Shown in pieces: positions 1 to 9,001 of a DNA stretch of 45,696 nt. The stretch is from NIOZ-UU35 sp964344175. Its GTDB lineage: Bacteria; Chloroflexota; Anaerolineae; Anaerolineales; UBA11858. The translations under genes were made by a program, and so were the position numbers. The stretch's first letter is position 1; each line of letters opens with the position of its first letter. The notes under the pieces were generated by a model that did no database searches, was not told the DNA's origin, and saw only the letters and a list, made by a program, of their open reading frames with translations. The DNA lies in the NCBI GenBank assembly GCA_964344175.1, contig CAYFMI010000029.1, forward strand, positions 1 to 45,696, given 5' to 3'.

Positions 1-51
1 GTCCGTTATCTGGCGCTGCGCACTCCCCTAGAGCATTAACCCATACGCGGG

Positions 52-1269
52 TTAAGCTAACTCGGCCTTTAACAGTCTGCCCAAACGCTCAATGCCTATA
101 CGAATGTTTTCAGGGGAAGCATTCGAGAAGTTAAGACGCATGGTGTTGGCCCCGCTGCCATCTGGGTGAAACGGGCGACCAGGAACATAGGCCACTTTCT
201 TCTCAACCGCCTTCGGCAGCATGGCCTGCGCGTCGAAACCTTCCGGCAACGTCACCCATAAAAACATACCCCCCTCTGGCCTGGTCCATTTCACACCTTC
301 GGGGAAATGCTCATCTAACGCTTCCAGCATTACCAGCAAGCGCTCGCGATACGTAGCGCGAATTTTCTCTGAATAGGAATCTAAAAAACCATCGCGGGCA
401 ACTTCGTAGGCCACCATCTGATTAAATGTCGATGTGTGCAGGTCGGCTCCCTGTTTGGCAAAGACAAACTTGCGAACCACGTCGAGATCGGCAATCAACC
501 ACGCCAGACGAATTCCCGGTGCGAGTAGTTTCGAGAAGGTACTTAAATAGATCACATTGCCGTGATACTCATCGCCATTGCCGCGCTTGCGGTTATCAAT
601 AGCAAAGATCGGCGGGATATGCTCACCGAAATAGCGCAACTTTCCGTAAGGATCGTCCTCAATGATGGGCACACCATAACGGTCGGCCAGGTAGACCAGT
701 TCTTCGCGCCGCTCCAGCGACATTGTCACCCCGCTGGGATTTTGGAAATTCGGCAGCACATAAATAAAACGCGGGTGTTTTTTCAGCACATCTTCAAGTA
801 AATCCGTGCGCATCCCATCATCATCGGAGGGGACTGTCAAATAGTTGGCTCCATAGGCATTCCAGGCTTGCAGAGCGCCCAAATAAGTGGGGTTTTCTAC
901 CACAACCGAATCGCCCGAATCAATGAAGAGCATGCCCAGCAAATCGAGGGCCTGCTGCGAGCCAGAAGTCAACTGGATATTCTCGATTTTCACATGAATA
1001 TCGTACGTGGAAGAAAATGCTGCAATCACCTCCCGCAGCGGGACAAATCCCTCTGTAGGCGAGTACTGCAAAGCGGAAGGCCCTGCTTCTTCGAGAACCA
1101 GATCACATGCCTGCCTGAATTCATTAACCGGAAAGACATCTGGGGAAGGCAGCCCACCCGCGAAGGAAATCACTCCTGGTGCACTGGAGTATTTGAGGAT
1201 TTCCCGGATCGCCGAACTATTGATCCGACTTGCCCGATCAGCAAAACGCTGTTCCCAAGATATGTGCAT
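52..1269 (-). CDS. PLP-dependent aminotransferase (LysN/2-aminoadipate type)
   Basis: A 405-residue fold-type I aminotransferase of the class I/II family, in the subgroup with 2-aminoadipate and aromatic/branched-chain transaminases. It should move an amino group between an amino acid and a 2-oxo acid in the cytoplasm. Visible motifs are the SGSQQALDLLG cofactor phosphate loop near 102-112, NFQNPSG near 174-180, EDDPYG at 204-209 and the PLP-lysine region STFSKLLAPG with Lys247. Length is normal for a free-standing enzyme; there is no N-terminal GntR-type DNA-binding domain, so it is not a MocR regulator. The ATG is preceded by AGGAG at good spacing. The substrate cannot be read from sequence. 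The gene lies downstream of a truncated glycosyltransferase on the same strand and is probably transcribed alone. Confidence 0.9.
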   Translation of the reverse strand: MHISWEQRFADRASRINSSAIREILKYSSAPGVISFAGGLPSPDVFPVNEFRQACDLVLEEAGPSALQYSPTEGFVPLREVIAAFSSTYDIHVKIENIQLTSGSQQALDLLGMLFIDSGDSVVVENPTYLGALQAWNAYGANYLTVPSDDDGMRTDLLEDVLKKHPRFIYVLPNFQNPSGVTMSLERREELVYLADRYGVPIIEDDPYGKLRYFGEHIPPIFAIDNRKRGNGDEYHGNVIYLSTFSKLLAPGIRLAWLIADLDVVRKFVFAKQGADLHTSTFNQMVAYEVARDGFLDSYSEKIRATYRERLLVMLEALDEHFPEGVKWTRPEGGMFLWVTLPEGFDAQAMLPKAVEKKVAYVPGRPFHPDGSGANTMRLNFSNASPENIRIGIERLGRLLKAELA

Positions 1270-1296
1270 TTTAATCTCCTTATTCGAATTTCTTAG

Positions 1297-2241
1297 CTAT
1301 GAACCAAAATATCCATGCGGCAACAGGCTCGTTACCACATAATAGAAATTTGCTACTAATAAAGCAAGGATAAAACGATCGACGATCTGCAAAGCTGTAG
1401 GTAATTTTACACCAACCCGGCCAAGTTGAATCGGCTCGATGCCCAAAGACATTTTCTGAAGAGCAATAAAAACAGAAAAGATGTAGGGGAGATAAATGCC
1501 ATATAAAAATCGTGCCCCTCCCGCAACAGGAAAATACCAACTAAACAATACATAGTAGGCAGCAAAAAATAAACACGCGAAACCTGCCACAAATTTATAC
1601 TGCCAAATAAGCTGCCTGGTGTGACGCAAATTTAACGCGACAATGACAACAAGGACGATCAAATATGCCAGCGGGAAATTGATATGGTTCAAGGCATTTA
1701 GCGAATAGTGGACTTGGGTATTCGCGCCGACCCGAAACCGCTCGATGATTTCCGCCATCGTATGTTCGCGAAGATAGCGCCTCACCCCCGGAATTTGATT
1801 CTGTGGGAGATCGGGCCAACCGTCCCCATACCCATACTGCAACGAATCGGCCCTGGCGCTATCAAAATCATCGTACCAGATGAAAAATGTAGAATTCTGA
1901 TTGTAAAAAAACGCACCATATTTTTGCTTGTTTTCAATCAGATAGGGCGACAATAGCCCCAAAAACACAATTAATGTAATGGCGAAACTCGCCCATCTTT
2001 GCGCGCTGTCTGCCGAATATTGTTTTTCTGCGTATCTACCGGCTCTAATCGATAGGAAATGCCCTATTTCTTGGAGGCCAAAAACCAAACCAAAAATAGC
2101 AAAGGCTGGCAGGATCGATGCTTTGGCGTAATAGGCTATTGCTATCACCAAACCGGTCAATATTCCTAAGGAATACGTCGGGCGCAACAACATCAGCCCC
2201 ATACTAAGGAATGCCAGAAAACTTAATGTGTAATACAACAA
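1297..2241 (-). pseudogene. 5'-truncated GT-C membrane glycosyltransferase remnant
   Basis: An open frame of about 314 residues that is almost entirely hydrophobic, with roughly seven membrane segments and a C-terminal helix pair. The stretch around LTGLVIAIAYYAKAS resembles the mid-protein helices of ArnT/PMT-like GT-C glycosyltransferases, which use a lipid-linked sugar donor. Those enzymes are usually 450-600 residues and carry an acidic catalytic motif in the first external loop. Here the frame has only a TTG start without a ribosome-binding site, and the N-terminal catalytic half is absent. Upstream the frame runs open through an interspersed repeat into the end of the glyA-gcvT gene. 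I read it as the 3' part of a gene cut off by a deletion or repeat-mediated rearrangement. The GT-C assignment is moderate; truncation is well supported. Confidence 0.6.
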
Positions 2242-2261
2242 TTCAACCTGAACGTAACCAG

Positions 2262-2310
2262 CTCTTTGGGAACTGCCGTGAGAAACCCCACCACGGGGAT
2301 TCCCGGAGAG
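2262..2310. repeat. Interspersed palindromic repeat R1, copy 1 (short form)
   Basis: This intergenic repeat has hairpin potential: CTCT..GGGAA at 2262-2272 pairs with TTCCC..AGAG at 2300-2310, with an inner CCCC/GGGG. Bases 2262-2289 recur at 21591-21618 with a few changes, and in inverse orientation at 40992-41019 with one mismatch. It sits exactly at the truncated 5' edge of the glycosyltransferase remnant. Confidence 0.75.
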
Positions 2311-2357
2311 CCAATAAACCTTCGTATCACTTCGTGTCCATCGTAGTTTTTTAATAC

Positions 2358-5300
2358 TTATTTTGGAAAGCGGCGCAATACCGTAGCCGCACCGGGCAAA
2401 GTGACACGGTCGCCCATACCCAATTCAGCAGGGGTTTTCCCCGCCTTATCCGGCGCGCCCTGGAAGATGAAGATCGGTGTGCCTTCTGCGGCGTACTTCA
2501 GCCCGACATAGGCCTGACCAAGTAGATAGCCTTCGCTGTCGGCGGCGCAGCTTGTGACCGTGCCAATGACGCGACCTTTATCATCCATGACCGGATCGCC
2601 GGGATGCGCCATACGCACGCGCTGTTCGTCGAAACGGAAGCGTACCACCACGCCGTTGCGTTTGGCCTCGCGCGCCAGATAAGCCTGGCGCCCGATGAAC
2701 CAGGGCTTGTAGGTTTTGACGTAGGAACCAAAACCGCCTTCGGCGACGCCGTTGCCCAAATCCCCGGCCATCTCATGGCCGTAGAGCGGCAGACCGGCTT
2801 CGGTGCGCAGCGAGTCGCGCGCCCCCAGGCCGCAGGGCTTGACGCCGAAAGGCTCGCCCGCTTTGAGCATCGCCCGCACCAGCGCTTCGGCCTTATCGGG
2901 GTGCACGAAGAGTTCGAAACACATCTTCTCACCGGTGTAGCCGGTGCGCGAGACGATCAGGTCAATGCCTTGTCCTGTTCCCGAAGGGGATGTCGAAGGG
3001 CCGCCGACCACGGCATCGCACAACTGGGTGCGTTTGAGTTTCATAATGCGTTTGCGCGTGGCATCATCCACACCCATCGCCAGCAGCACATCGCGCGAGC
3101 GCGGGCCTTGCAGCGGGATGTCTACACGCATGTCAGCGCCTTCTTTAGGGTCGCGCAGATTACGCAAGTTCACGCCGCGGCCAAAAGCCTTTGCCCACGG
3201 GCGGGCATTATCAATCTTCACTGCGCCATCTTTGACAGCGTTGAGCCAGGCCCAGTCTTTGTCATCGTTGGAGGCGTTGACCACCACCAGATAGACTTCG
3301 TCCGCCCGGCGGTAGACCAGCAGGTCATCGATTACGGCTGCGTCAGGAGTCAAGAAATGTGTATAGAGCGACTCGCCCACACGCAGCGAAGCGATGTCAT
3401 TGCCGCAAACACTGTCCAAAAAGGCAGCCGCATCTGGCCCCTCGGCCTGATAGACGCCCATATGCGCGGCATCGAAAATTCCGGCGGTTTCACGAACGGC
3501 CATGTGCTCTTCCATCACCGAGCCGTAGCGCACGGGCATTTCCCACCCGGCAAAGGGAACCATCCGCCCGCCCAATTCAACATGCAAATCGTAAAGCGGT
3601 GTGCGGCGTAAGGCTTGCCCTGAGCCTGTCGAAGGGTCGCCTTCTTTTTCTTCCCATACAAAATCGGGGAGAGCCTCACCTGAGCCGGTGGGAAGACCAA
3701 TGAAATAAGGCTTGCTCTGCCCGGAGATTTCCTCATCTTTGGCAGGAAGCGCATCCGCCTTTTGGGTGGATTGCCGCACCCAAACCGGACCCTGCACTTT
3801 GCGCAGCAGATCGTCATCGAACCTGACATAGCCATCCGAAAGATCGCGCAACCAGGCAGCGGCGAGGGCGGCTTTGTCGCCGGGGACGCTCAGTCGGTAG
3901 AGCTGCGACTCGATGCAGCGCAGGGTGGCGATGATCTCGCCGCCGGGGACGGTAAAGCGCGTCGGGGCAGACTGACCCACCCCGAGCGAGTCCACGTCGC
4001 TCCACATGACGGTGTGCAAAAATCCCCGCACGCGTTCCCCGCCCAAATCGAAGGCCACTACATCGCCCGCATATTCATCATCCAGATAATAGAAGTGGGG
4101 ATAACCCGCCGAACCGGGTTCGAAATCGATTCCGGCCTTTGTCGCCAACTCGCGCACCTTGAGCTTGGCGGCCTGGAATTTTTCAAAGTCTACTTTGGCG
4201 CGCAGTCCTGAGCTTGTCGAAGGGCCCTGATAGTACGGCACGGCAGCCTGCAAAATATCGGCAATCGCATCGGCCATTTCGACGGATTCTTTTTCCTTGA
4301 AGCCGCGCTGGGTGACCCAGGGCATGCCCATGCGCACACCGGTAGGGCGCAGGGCCGAGCGGTCGCCGGGAATAGTGTTGCGGTTGGTGGTGATGCCTGC
4401 CAGGTCGAGCAGGCGGGCGGCCAGATCGCCGCTAAGGATTGCGCCATCCGCACCCGTGATGGATTTGGTATCCAGGTTCATCAGGTGCGTGTTGGTACCC
4501 TTGAAGGGGATGGTAAAGCCGCGCTCGGCCAGGCGCGCTGTGAAAGCCTGACAATTAGCGACCACCTGCGTTTGTAATTCTTTAAATTGTTCGGTTTGGG
4601 CAATTTTGAAGGCCAGCGCCATGGCGGCGAAGACGTTGACGTGCGGCCCGCCCTGTTCGCCGGGGAAGACCGCCCGGTCGAGTTTGCGGGCGATGACCGG
4701 GTTGGTGGTCATAATGATGGCGCCGCGCGGTCCGTTGAGGGTCTTGTGCGTGGTGGAGGAGACCACATCGGCGATACCGACCGGCGAAGGGTAGACGCCT
4801 GCAGCCACCAGTCCGGCGACATGAGCAATATCGGTGAGTAAATAGGCGCCGACTTTGTCGGCAATCTGGCGGAAGCGCTGCCAGTCGATCTGCCAGGGGT
4901 AGGAGGACACCCCGGCGATAATCATTTTGGGTTTGTGCTCCAGGGCCAGGGCTTCGACTTCGTCGTAATCAATTTTTTCGGTCTCGGGGTTGATTGAGTA
5001 GGAGACGATGTTGAAATATTTGCCGGAGCGGTTGACGGGCGAACCGTGCGAGAGATGGCCGCCGAAAAGCAGATCCATGCCCATAACCGTATCACCGGGA
5101 TTGACCAGGGCGTGATAGACAGCGTTGTTGGCCGGGCCGCCGGAGAGGGCTTGCACGTTGACGTAAATATCATCGGCATCTACGCCCTCGGCGGTAGCAG
5201 CGAACGCTTCGGCACAACGGCGACGCGCCAGCGCTTCGACCACGTTGGCATACTCCACACCTTTATAGTAGCGCGGGTCAGAGTAGCGGCGGTCTTCGGC

Positions 5301-5543
5301 CAGGCGGTTGTCATAATCGAAGATTTCATCCTCGGTATGCCAGCGGGTATGCTCCGAAGGATACCCTTCGGCATAGATGTTGTGAAACGCCGTAGAGAGG
5401 GCTTCACGCACGGCCATCGGCGAGGTGCTCTCGCTGGGGATCAAGATCAGCTTGCGGTATTGGCGCTCGGCCTCGATTTCGGTCAGTTCGGCGAGTTTGG
5501 GGTCTAAATCGGCAATTGTTCCGCGAAATAAAAAGTCGGACAT
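2358..5543 (-). CDS. glyA: Serine hydroxymethyltransferase - aminomethyltransferase (GcvT) fusion
   Basis: A 1061-residue fusion. Residues 1-440 are an SHMT that interconverts serine and glycine with tetrahydrofolate: YAEGYP at 57-62, DIAHVAGL at 238-245 and PLP Lys267 in STTHKTLNG. A ~25-residue insertion separates YAEGYP from the active-site YYKG segment (92-95), unlike standard SHMT. Residues ~450-635 form a linker domain I do not recognise, with a GVGQSAPTRFTVPGG segment. From ~645 to the end is GcvT (T protein), the aminomethyl-to-folate step of glycine cleavage, with the typical SRTGYTGE folate-site motif. One chain could channel methylene-folate between the two reactions. Each end of the linker domain carries a repeat-encoded Ser/Gly-rich peptide, and a third lies inside GcvT. 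ATG is preceded by AGGAGA. gcvH and gcvP are not in the window. Confidence 0.93.
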   Translation of the reverse strand: MSDFLFRGTIADLDPKLAELTEIEAERQYRKLILIPSESTSPMAVREALSTAFHNIYAEGYPSEHTRWHTEDEIFDYDNRLAEDRRYSDPRYYKGVEYANVVEALARRRCAEAFAATAEGVDADDIYVNVQALSGGPANNAVYHALVNPGDTVMGMDLLFGGHLSHGSPVNRSGKYFNIVSYSINPETEKIDYDEVEALALEHKPKMIIAGVSSYPWQIDWQRFRQIADKVGAYLLTDIAHVAGLVAAGVYPSPVGIADVVSSTTHKTLNGPRGAIIMTTNPVIARKLDRAVFPGEQGGPHVNVFAAMALAFKIAQTEQFKELQTQVVANCQAFTARLAERGFTIPFKGTNTHLMNLDTKSITGADGAILSGDLAARLLDLAGITTNRNTIPGDRSALRPTGVRMGMPWVTQRGFKEKESVEMADAIADILQAAVPYYQGPSTSSGLRAKVDFEKFQAAKLKVRELATKAGIDFEPGSAGYPHFYYLDDEYAGDVVAFDLGGERVRGFLHTVMWSDVDSLGVGQSAPTRFTVPGGEIIATLRCIESQLYRLSVPGDKAALAAAWLRDLSDGYVRFDDDLLRKVQGPVWVRQSTQKADALPAKDEEISGQSKPYFIGLPTGSGEALPDFVWEEKEGDPSTGSGQALRRTPLYDLHVELGGRMVPFAGWEMPVRYGSVMEEHMAVRETAGIFDAAHMGVYQAEGPDAAAFLDSVCGNDIASLRVGESLYTHFLTPDAAVIDDLLVYRRADEVYLVVVNASNDDKDWAWLNAVKDGAVKIDNARPWAKAFGRGVNLRNLRDPKEGADMRVDIPLQGPRSRDVLLAMGVDDATRKRIMKLKRTQLCDAVVGGPSTSPSGTGQGIDLIVSRTGYTGEKMCFELFVHPDKAEALVRAMLKAGEPFGVKPCGLGARDSLRTEAGLPLYGHEMAGDLGNGVAEGGFGSYVKTYKPWFIGRQAYLAREAKRNGVVVRFRFDEQRVRMAHPGDPVMDDKGRVIGTVTSCAADSEGYLLGQAYVGLKYAAEGTPIFIFQGAPDKAGKTPAELGMGDRVTLPGAATVLRRFPK
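2971..3000. repeat. In-frame palindromic repeat, variant with CCCCTTCGGG core
   Basis: The minus strand starts with CCCTTCGACA, the same head as the repeats at 3617-3636 and 4205-4224, then a CCCCTTCGGGAACAGGACA tail. It lies inside the GcvT part of the fusion gene and encodes PSTSPSGTGQG without breaking the frame. It is an inserted repeat tolerated in a surface loop. Confidence 0.8.
3617..3636. repeat. In-frame palindromic repeat (CCCTTCGACAGGCTCAGGGC)
   Basis: A 20-bp element of the widespread CCTTCGACAxGCTCAGG type. On the coding strand it encodes part of DPSTGSGQA (about residues 636-644), at the junction between the unknown middle domain and the GcvT domain. Confidence 0.85.
4205..4224. 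repeat. In-frame palindromic repeat (CCCTTCGACAAGCTCAGGAC)
   Basis: The same 20-bp repeat family as at 3617-3636, with two differences. It encodes PSTSSGL at residues 441-447, exactly at the end of the SHMT domain. Confidence 0.85.
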
Positions 5544-5570
5544 GGGAGGGTCTCCTGGTGAGTATGATTC

Positions 5571-5642
5571 AGCGAGTCAGCGAGTCAGCGAGTCAGCGAG
5601 TCAGCGAGTCAGCGAGTCGGCGAGTCAGCGAGTCGGCGAGTC
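5571..5642. repeat. 8-bp tandem repeat, nine units of (A/G)GCGAGTC
   Basis: Nine consecutive 8-bp units: seven AGCGAGTC and two GGCGAGTC (units 7 and 9). The block lies between the predicted promoter (5684-5712) and start codon (5543) of the glyA-gcvT fusion, so it would form most of the 5' untranslated RNA. Unit number could change by slippage. Nothing else recognisable is seen in 5544-5823 apart from that promoter. Confidence 0.95.
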
Positions 5643-5683
5643 AGAGAGGCAATATTCGTCGACTTTAATTGTCTGACAAGATA

Positions 5684-5712
5684 ATTCTAATTCCGCGAAG
5701 TGCGGGGGTCAA
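5684..5712 (-). promoter_or_regulatory. Sigma-70-like promoter of the glyA-gcvT fusion
   Basis: On the minus strand TTGACC (5712-5707) is followed after exactly 17 nt by TAGAAT (5689-5684). Transcription would start near 5677, giving a ~134-nt leader that includes the tandem repeat. Confidence 0.5.
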
Positions 5713-5823
5713 GTTACATAATTCATATTGTCAAGCACTTTTACTCGTACACCAAAATTTTGGGCATAGGAATTAAGTACTAGGATAAAAAGGCCGCGGG
5801 AAGTCCAGCATCTTTACGCAAAG

Positions 5824-6723
5824 CTAGATTTTTAACGGCCACCGGGCATCCTGAATAAAATCAAGCAATAGTGGATTTACGGCCTCAGGCCGTTCATAAT
5901 GAGGGATGTGTCCGGCTTTCTCGATGACATGAAACTCAGTGCGGGGCATGGCATCGAGGATGTTTTTGCTTTGCGCCAGGGGAACAGTGGTGTCATAGCG
6001 GCCCCATATCAACATAGCAGGGCGTTTTAGAGCACCCACACGACGGTAAACATCGGTAAAGTCGCCCAGCATTCCAGCGCGCACACTGCGAATCAAGGAG
6101 CGCTTGAAGCCGCGATAGCGCATCTGCACTTTATAGCGCTGAAGAAATTCGTCAATCTGCTGCGGCTGGTAAAAGTCTGAACCCATACTTTTGAGCAACG
6201 CCTGGTTGCCAAACCAGCCCATTAACCATTCTCCCAGACCGGGGAGCAATATTTGCTTAAAAAGGGGCGACAAAGTAATCGCCTCCCCTCCTGCGGGGTC
6301 TACCAAGACTAATCGGTGAACGCGCTCCGGATATTCTACACAAAAAGAGGCCGTTACTGGGCCGCCCATCGAGAGACCAACCAAATTGACAGGCGCATCA
6401 ATCTCAAGCGCTTCCAGCAATTCAGACAGTTGACGAACATACAAATTGATCCCGTAATCGACTCGCGGGCGGTCTGAAAACCCGCGCCCAAAGAGATCGT
6501 AGCGCAATACGCGCAGCCCTGCCTGGGTAAGGGCCTCAAAAGTTGGATCCCAGATATACGATGGAACCGAAAAGCCATGCACCAGCACAACGGTGGCGGC
6601 ATCTTCCAGGCCGCCTAACTCGTAGTGGGTGACACCATCTGAAAGCTGGATGAATGTCCCAGGGAGAGCCGCGCGGGCGGCAGCATCCAGCGTGAGGGTT
6701 TCAGTGAGGTAGATGAAGGGCAT
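5824..6723 (-). CDS. Alpha/beta hydrolase
   Basis: A 299-residue single-domain alpha/beta hydrolase, probably cytoplasmic. The oxyanion HGF is at 49-51, the nucleophile elbow GLSMGG has Ser118, the acid is Asp244 in WGRYDTTVP and the base is His272 in GHIPHYERP, so the triad is complete. The lid region (about 145-215) is helical. Family members hydrolyse esters, lactones, epoxides or C-C bonds, and the substrate cannot be told from sequence. It is the last gene of the long minus-strand array, 63 bp after the Mo subunit of set A, so it may be co-transcribed and act on a product of that hydroxylase. The ATG has no clear ribosome-binding site. Confidence 0.88.
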   Translation of the reverse strand: MPFIYLTETLTLDAAARAALPGTFIQLSDGVTHYELGGLEDAATVVLVHGFSVPSYIWDPTFEALTQAGLRVLRYDLFGRGFSDRPRVDYGINLYVRQLSELLEALEIDAPVNLVGLSMGGPVTASFCVEYPERVHRLVLVDPAGGEAITLSPLFKQILLPGLGEWLMGWFGNQALLKSMGSDFYQPQQIDEFLQRYKVQMRYRGFKRSLIRSVRAGMLGDFTDVYRRVGALKRPAMLIWGRYDTTVPLAQSKNILDAMPRTEFHVIEKAGHIPHYERPEAVNPLLLDFIQDARWPLKI

Positions 6724-6786
6724 TTGTTCTAGGGGAAAGCCAGGAAACTAGAAAGATTTCTCCTAATTTCCTGACTGCCGAAATTA

Positions 6787-8979
6787 TCAATTAAATTTCC
6801 CCAAGCCTTCAAGAACGCGCTCCGGAGTCAGGGGAAAGTCATCAAACCAGACTCCAGTGGCGTCATGCAAGGCTGCCGTAATGGCTGGGGCCAGGGGAAT
6901 ATAGGGCATTTCGCCCATGCCGCGCGCTCCCCAGGGGCCAAGCGGATCAGGGTGCTCAACCACTACCGATTGCACGCGATCAGGAACATCTAATACTCCA
7001 GGAATTAAATAGGTTGATAGGTGCGGGGTGAGTACATAACCATCTTCTTGGATAAATTTCTCCAAGATTGTATATCCCGCTGCCTGGACAATTGCCCCTT
7101 CGATCTGGCCTTCGACCTGTTGAGGGTTAATGGCCTTGCCGACGTCGTTGGCGCAGACAACATCCACCAGGCGGATGAAGCCGGTTTCGGTATCCACTTC
7201 AAGTTCAACGGCCTCAGCAACATACCCATAGGAAAAATTCGGCACGCACTCACCGGTCTCCGGATCGAAGGGGGAAGTCGCCGGAGGGCGGTATTGAAAG
7301 GTGGCTATGGCGGGGCGCTCTTCATCTTGCCATTTTGCCAGGGCGCGTTCGGCGGCTCCCTTGACCGCGTTCCCGGCCATAAAAGTCATGCGCGAGGCCG
7401 AAACACTGCCGGAATTATCGGTTTGCGCAGAATCGGCGGAGATCAGCTCAACTTTCTCGATCGGCACATCTGCCGCCTCAGCAGCCATTTGGACAATTGC
7501 CATATGGGTTCCTTGCCCCACTTCGGCAGCGGCATGACGCACGACCACTCGTTCAATCTCGCCGGTTCCGTGCAACTCCACGGTAGCCCATGAATTTTCG
7601 GGATAGCCATAAGAGAAGCCGATATTCTTGAACCCGCAGGCAAAACCTTTGCCTCGCTGCAAATGCGCCTCGGTAGATGAGCGGGGTTCGTCGTTATCCC
7701 AACGGGCTGCCTGGGCGCATTTTTCTACCACCTGCGGCATCGAGACCCCCTTCGGCAGTGGAGAGTTCACCGACAGAAGCGACCCTTCCCGAACGACATT
7801 TCGGCGGCGGATTTCAACCGAATCAATACCCAGCGCTTCGGCTAATTTATTCATTTGCGATTCTGCCGCGAAAGCGCCCTGTGGCCCGCCAAAGCCGCGA
7901 AACGCCCCGCCGGGCACATTGTTGGTATAAACGGCATAGGCATCCACTTTGACGTTGGGAATCTCATACGGCCCGGTACACATCAGGGTGGCATTGCCAA
8001 GCACTTTGCCGCTGGTGTAGGTATAGGCCCCGCCGTTAGCGATGAGTTCAACTTCGGCAGCCAGGATCTTTCCGGCCTTGTCGGCGCCCCAACGTGTGCG
8101 GATGAGATATTCGTGGCGTTTATGATGCCCGATGATCGACTCTTCCCGGCTCCAAACAATCTTGACCGTGCGCGTGATTCCGCGCTGGTGCAGCCGCCAG
8201 GCCGCCAGGGCCAGCACAATCTGGACAGATAGATCTTCGCGCCCGCCAAATGCGCCTCCAATAGCCGGGTGGATAACGCGCACTTGCTCTTCGGGGAGTG
8301 CTAACGCATGGGCAATTTGCTCGCGCTCTTCGTGAACCCATTGCCCGGCGACCTCGACAGTGACGCGGCCTTTATCATCTATGTAGGCGATGCCCGCTTC
8401 GGGCTGGAGGTAGGCATGTTCCTGCACCGGGGTGTAATACTCGCCCTCAATGACCACATCCGCCTGCTCGAGGGCAGAGTCGACATCCCCCTTGCGAATG
8501 CGGTAGTGAGTGATTACATTATCCTCCTGGTTGGGGTGGATCAACACCGATGTATCTTCCAGGGCTTGTTCAGCATCGGTTACTACGGGCAAGTCTTCAT
8601 ACGTCACCTGAAGCAATTCACAGGCCTCCGCGGCAATCGCTTCTGTCTCGGCAACGACAACAGCTACCTGGTCGCCCACAAAGCGGACGCGATCGGCAAA
8701 TTCTTTCGTTGAGCCAGGCCCACACAAGACCGGTTGATCGGGCACAATCAGGCCATATTCGTTGGCCGGAACATCTTTGGCCGTAAACACACCCAGCACA
8801 CCGGGGTGTGCTTCGGCCTGAGATGAATCGATATGCTTTACGATGGCATGGGGCCGCTGGGCAAACAAGATTTTCATGAACGCCATGTCCGGTCGCGTCA
8901 AGTCACCCGGATACAAGGCCGTGCCGGTTACTTTATCCCTGACATCAATGCGATTGAGAGATTTTCCAATGGTAGCCAT
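6787..8979 (-). CDS. Molybdenum hydroxylase, Mo-cofactor subunit (set A)
   Basis: A 730-residue large subunit of the xanthine dehydrogenase/CO dehydrogenase family. It hydroxylates a substrate carbon using water at a molybdopterin-cytosine-dinucleotide centre. The N-terminal a/b hammerhead domain (~5-120) is followed by two Mo-binding domains. Cofactor motifs are GGAFGGRED, GGAFRGFGGPQG and, near the C-terminus, GARGMGE with the catalytic glutamate. No Fe-S domain is fused; the missing [2Fe-2S] and FAD parts are in the fused subunit at 12553-13980, with five other genes between them. The ORF can be extended 10 codons upstream, but the ATG at 8979 is preceded by GAAGGA and gives the usual MATIGKS start. 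Substrate unknown; purine or aldehyde is plausible. Confidence 0.9.
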   Translation of the reverse strand: MATIGKSLNRIDVRDKVTGTALYPGDLTRPDMAFMKILFAQRPHAIVKHIDSSQAEAHPGVLGVFTAKDVPANEYGLIVPDQPVLCGPGSTKEFADRVRFVGDQVAVVVAETEAIAAEACELLQVTYEDLPVVTDAEQALEDTSVLIHPNQEDNVITHYRIRKGDVDSALEQADVVIEGEYYTPVQEHAYLQPEAGIAYIDDKGRVTVEVAGQWVHEEREQIAHALALPEEQVRVIHPAIGGAFGGREDLSVQIVLALAAWRLHQRGITRTVKIVWSREESIIGHHKRHEYLIRTRWGADKAGKILAAEVELIANGGAYTYTSGKVLGNATLMCTGPYEIPNVKVDAYAVYTNNVPGGAFRGFGGPQGAFAAESQMNKLAEALGIDSVEIRRRNVVREGSLLSVNSPLPKGVSMPQVVEKCAQAARWDNDEPRSSTEAHLQRGKGFACGFKNIGFSYGYPENSWATVELHGTGEIERVVVRHAAAEVGQGTHMAIVQMAAEAADVPIEKVELISADSAQTDNSGSVSASRMTFMAGNAVKGAAERALAKWQDEERPAIATFQYRPPATSPFDPETGECVPNFSYGYVAEAVELEVDTETGFIRLVDVVCANDVGKAINPQQVEGQIEGAIVQAAGYTILEKFIQEDGYVLTPHLSTYLIPGVLDVPDRVQSVVVEHPDPLGPWGARGMGEMPYIPLAPAITAALHDATGVWFDDFPLTPERVLEGLGKFN

Positions 8980-9001
8980 TTCAGTTCCTTCACTGTGGTG
9001 A

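Noticed and set aside
2604..3611. Long plus-strand open frame (335 codons) opposite the GcvT region
   Set aside because: It is antisense to a clearly conserved gene, has no ribosome-binding site and no recognisable domain; it reflects GC-rich codon bias.
5571..5642. Possible CRISPR array
   Set aside because: The units are 8 bp and directly adjacent, with no spacers and no cas genes; it is a simple tandem repeat.
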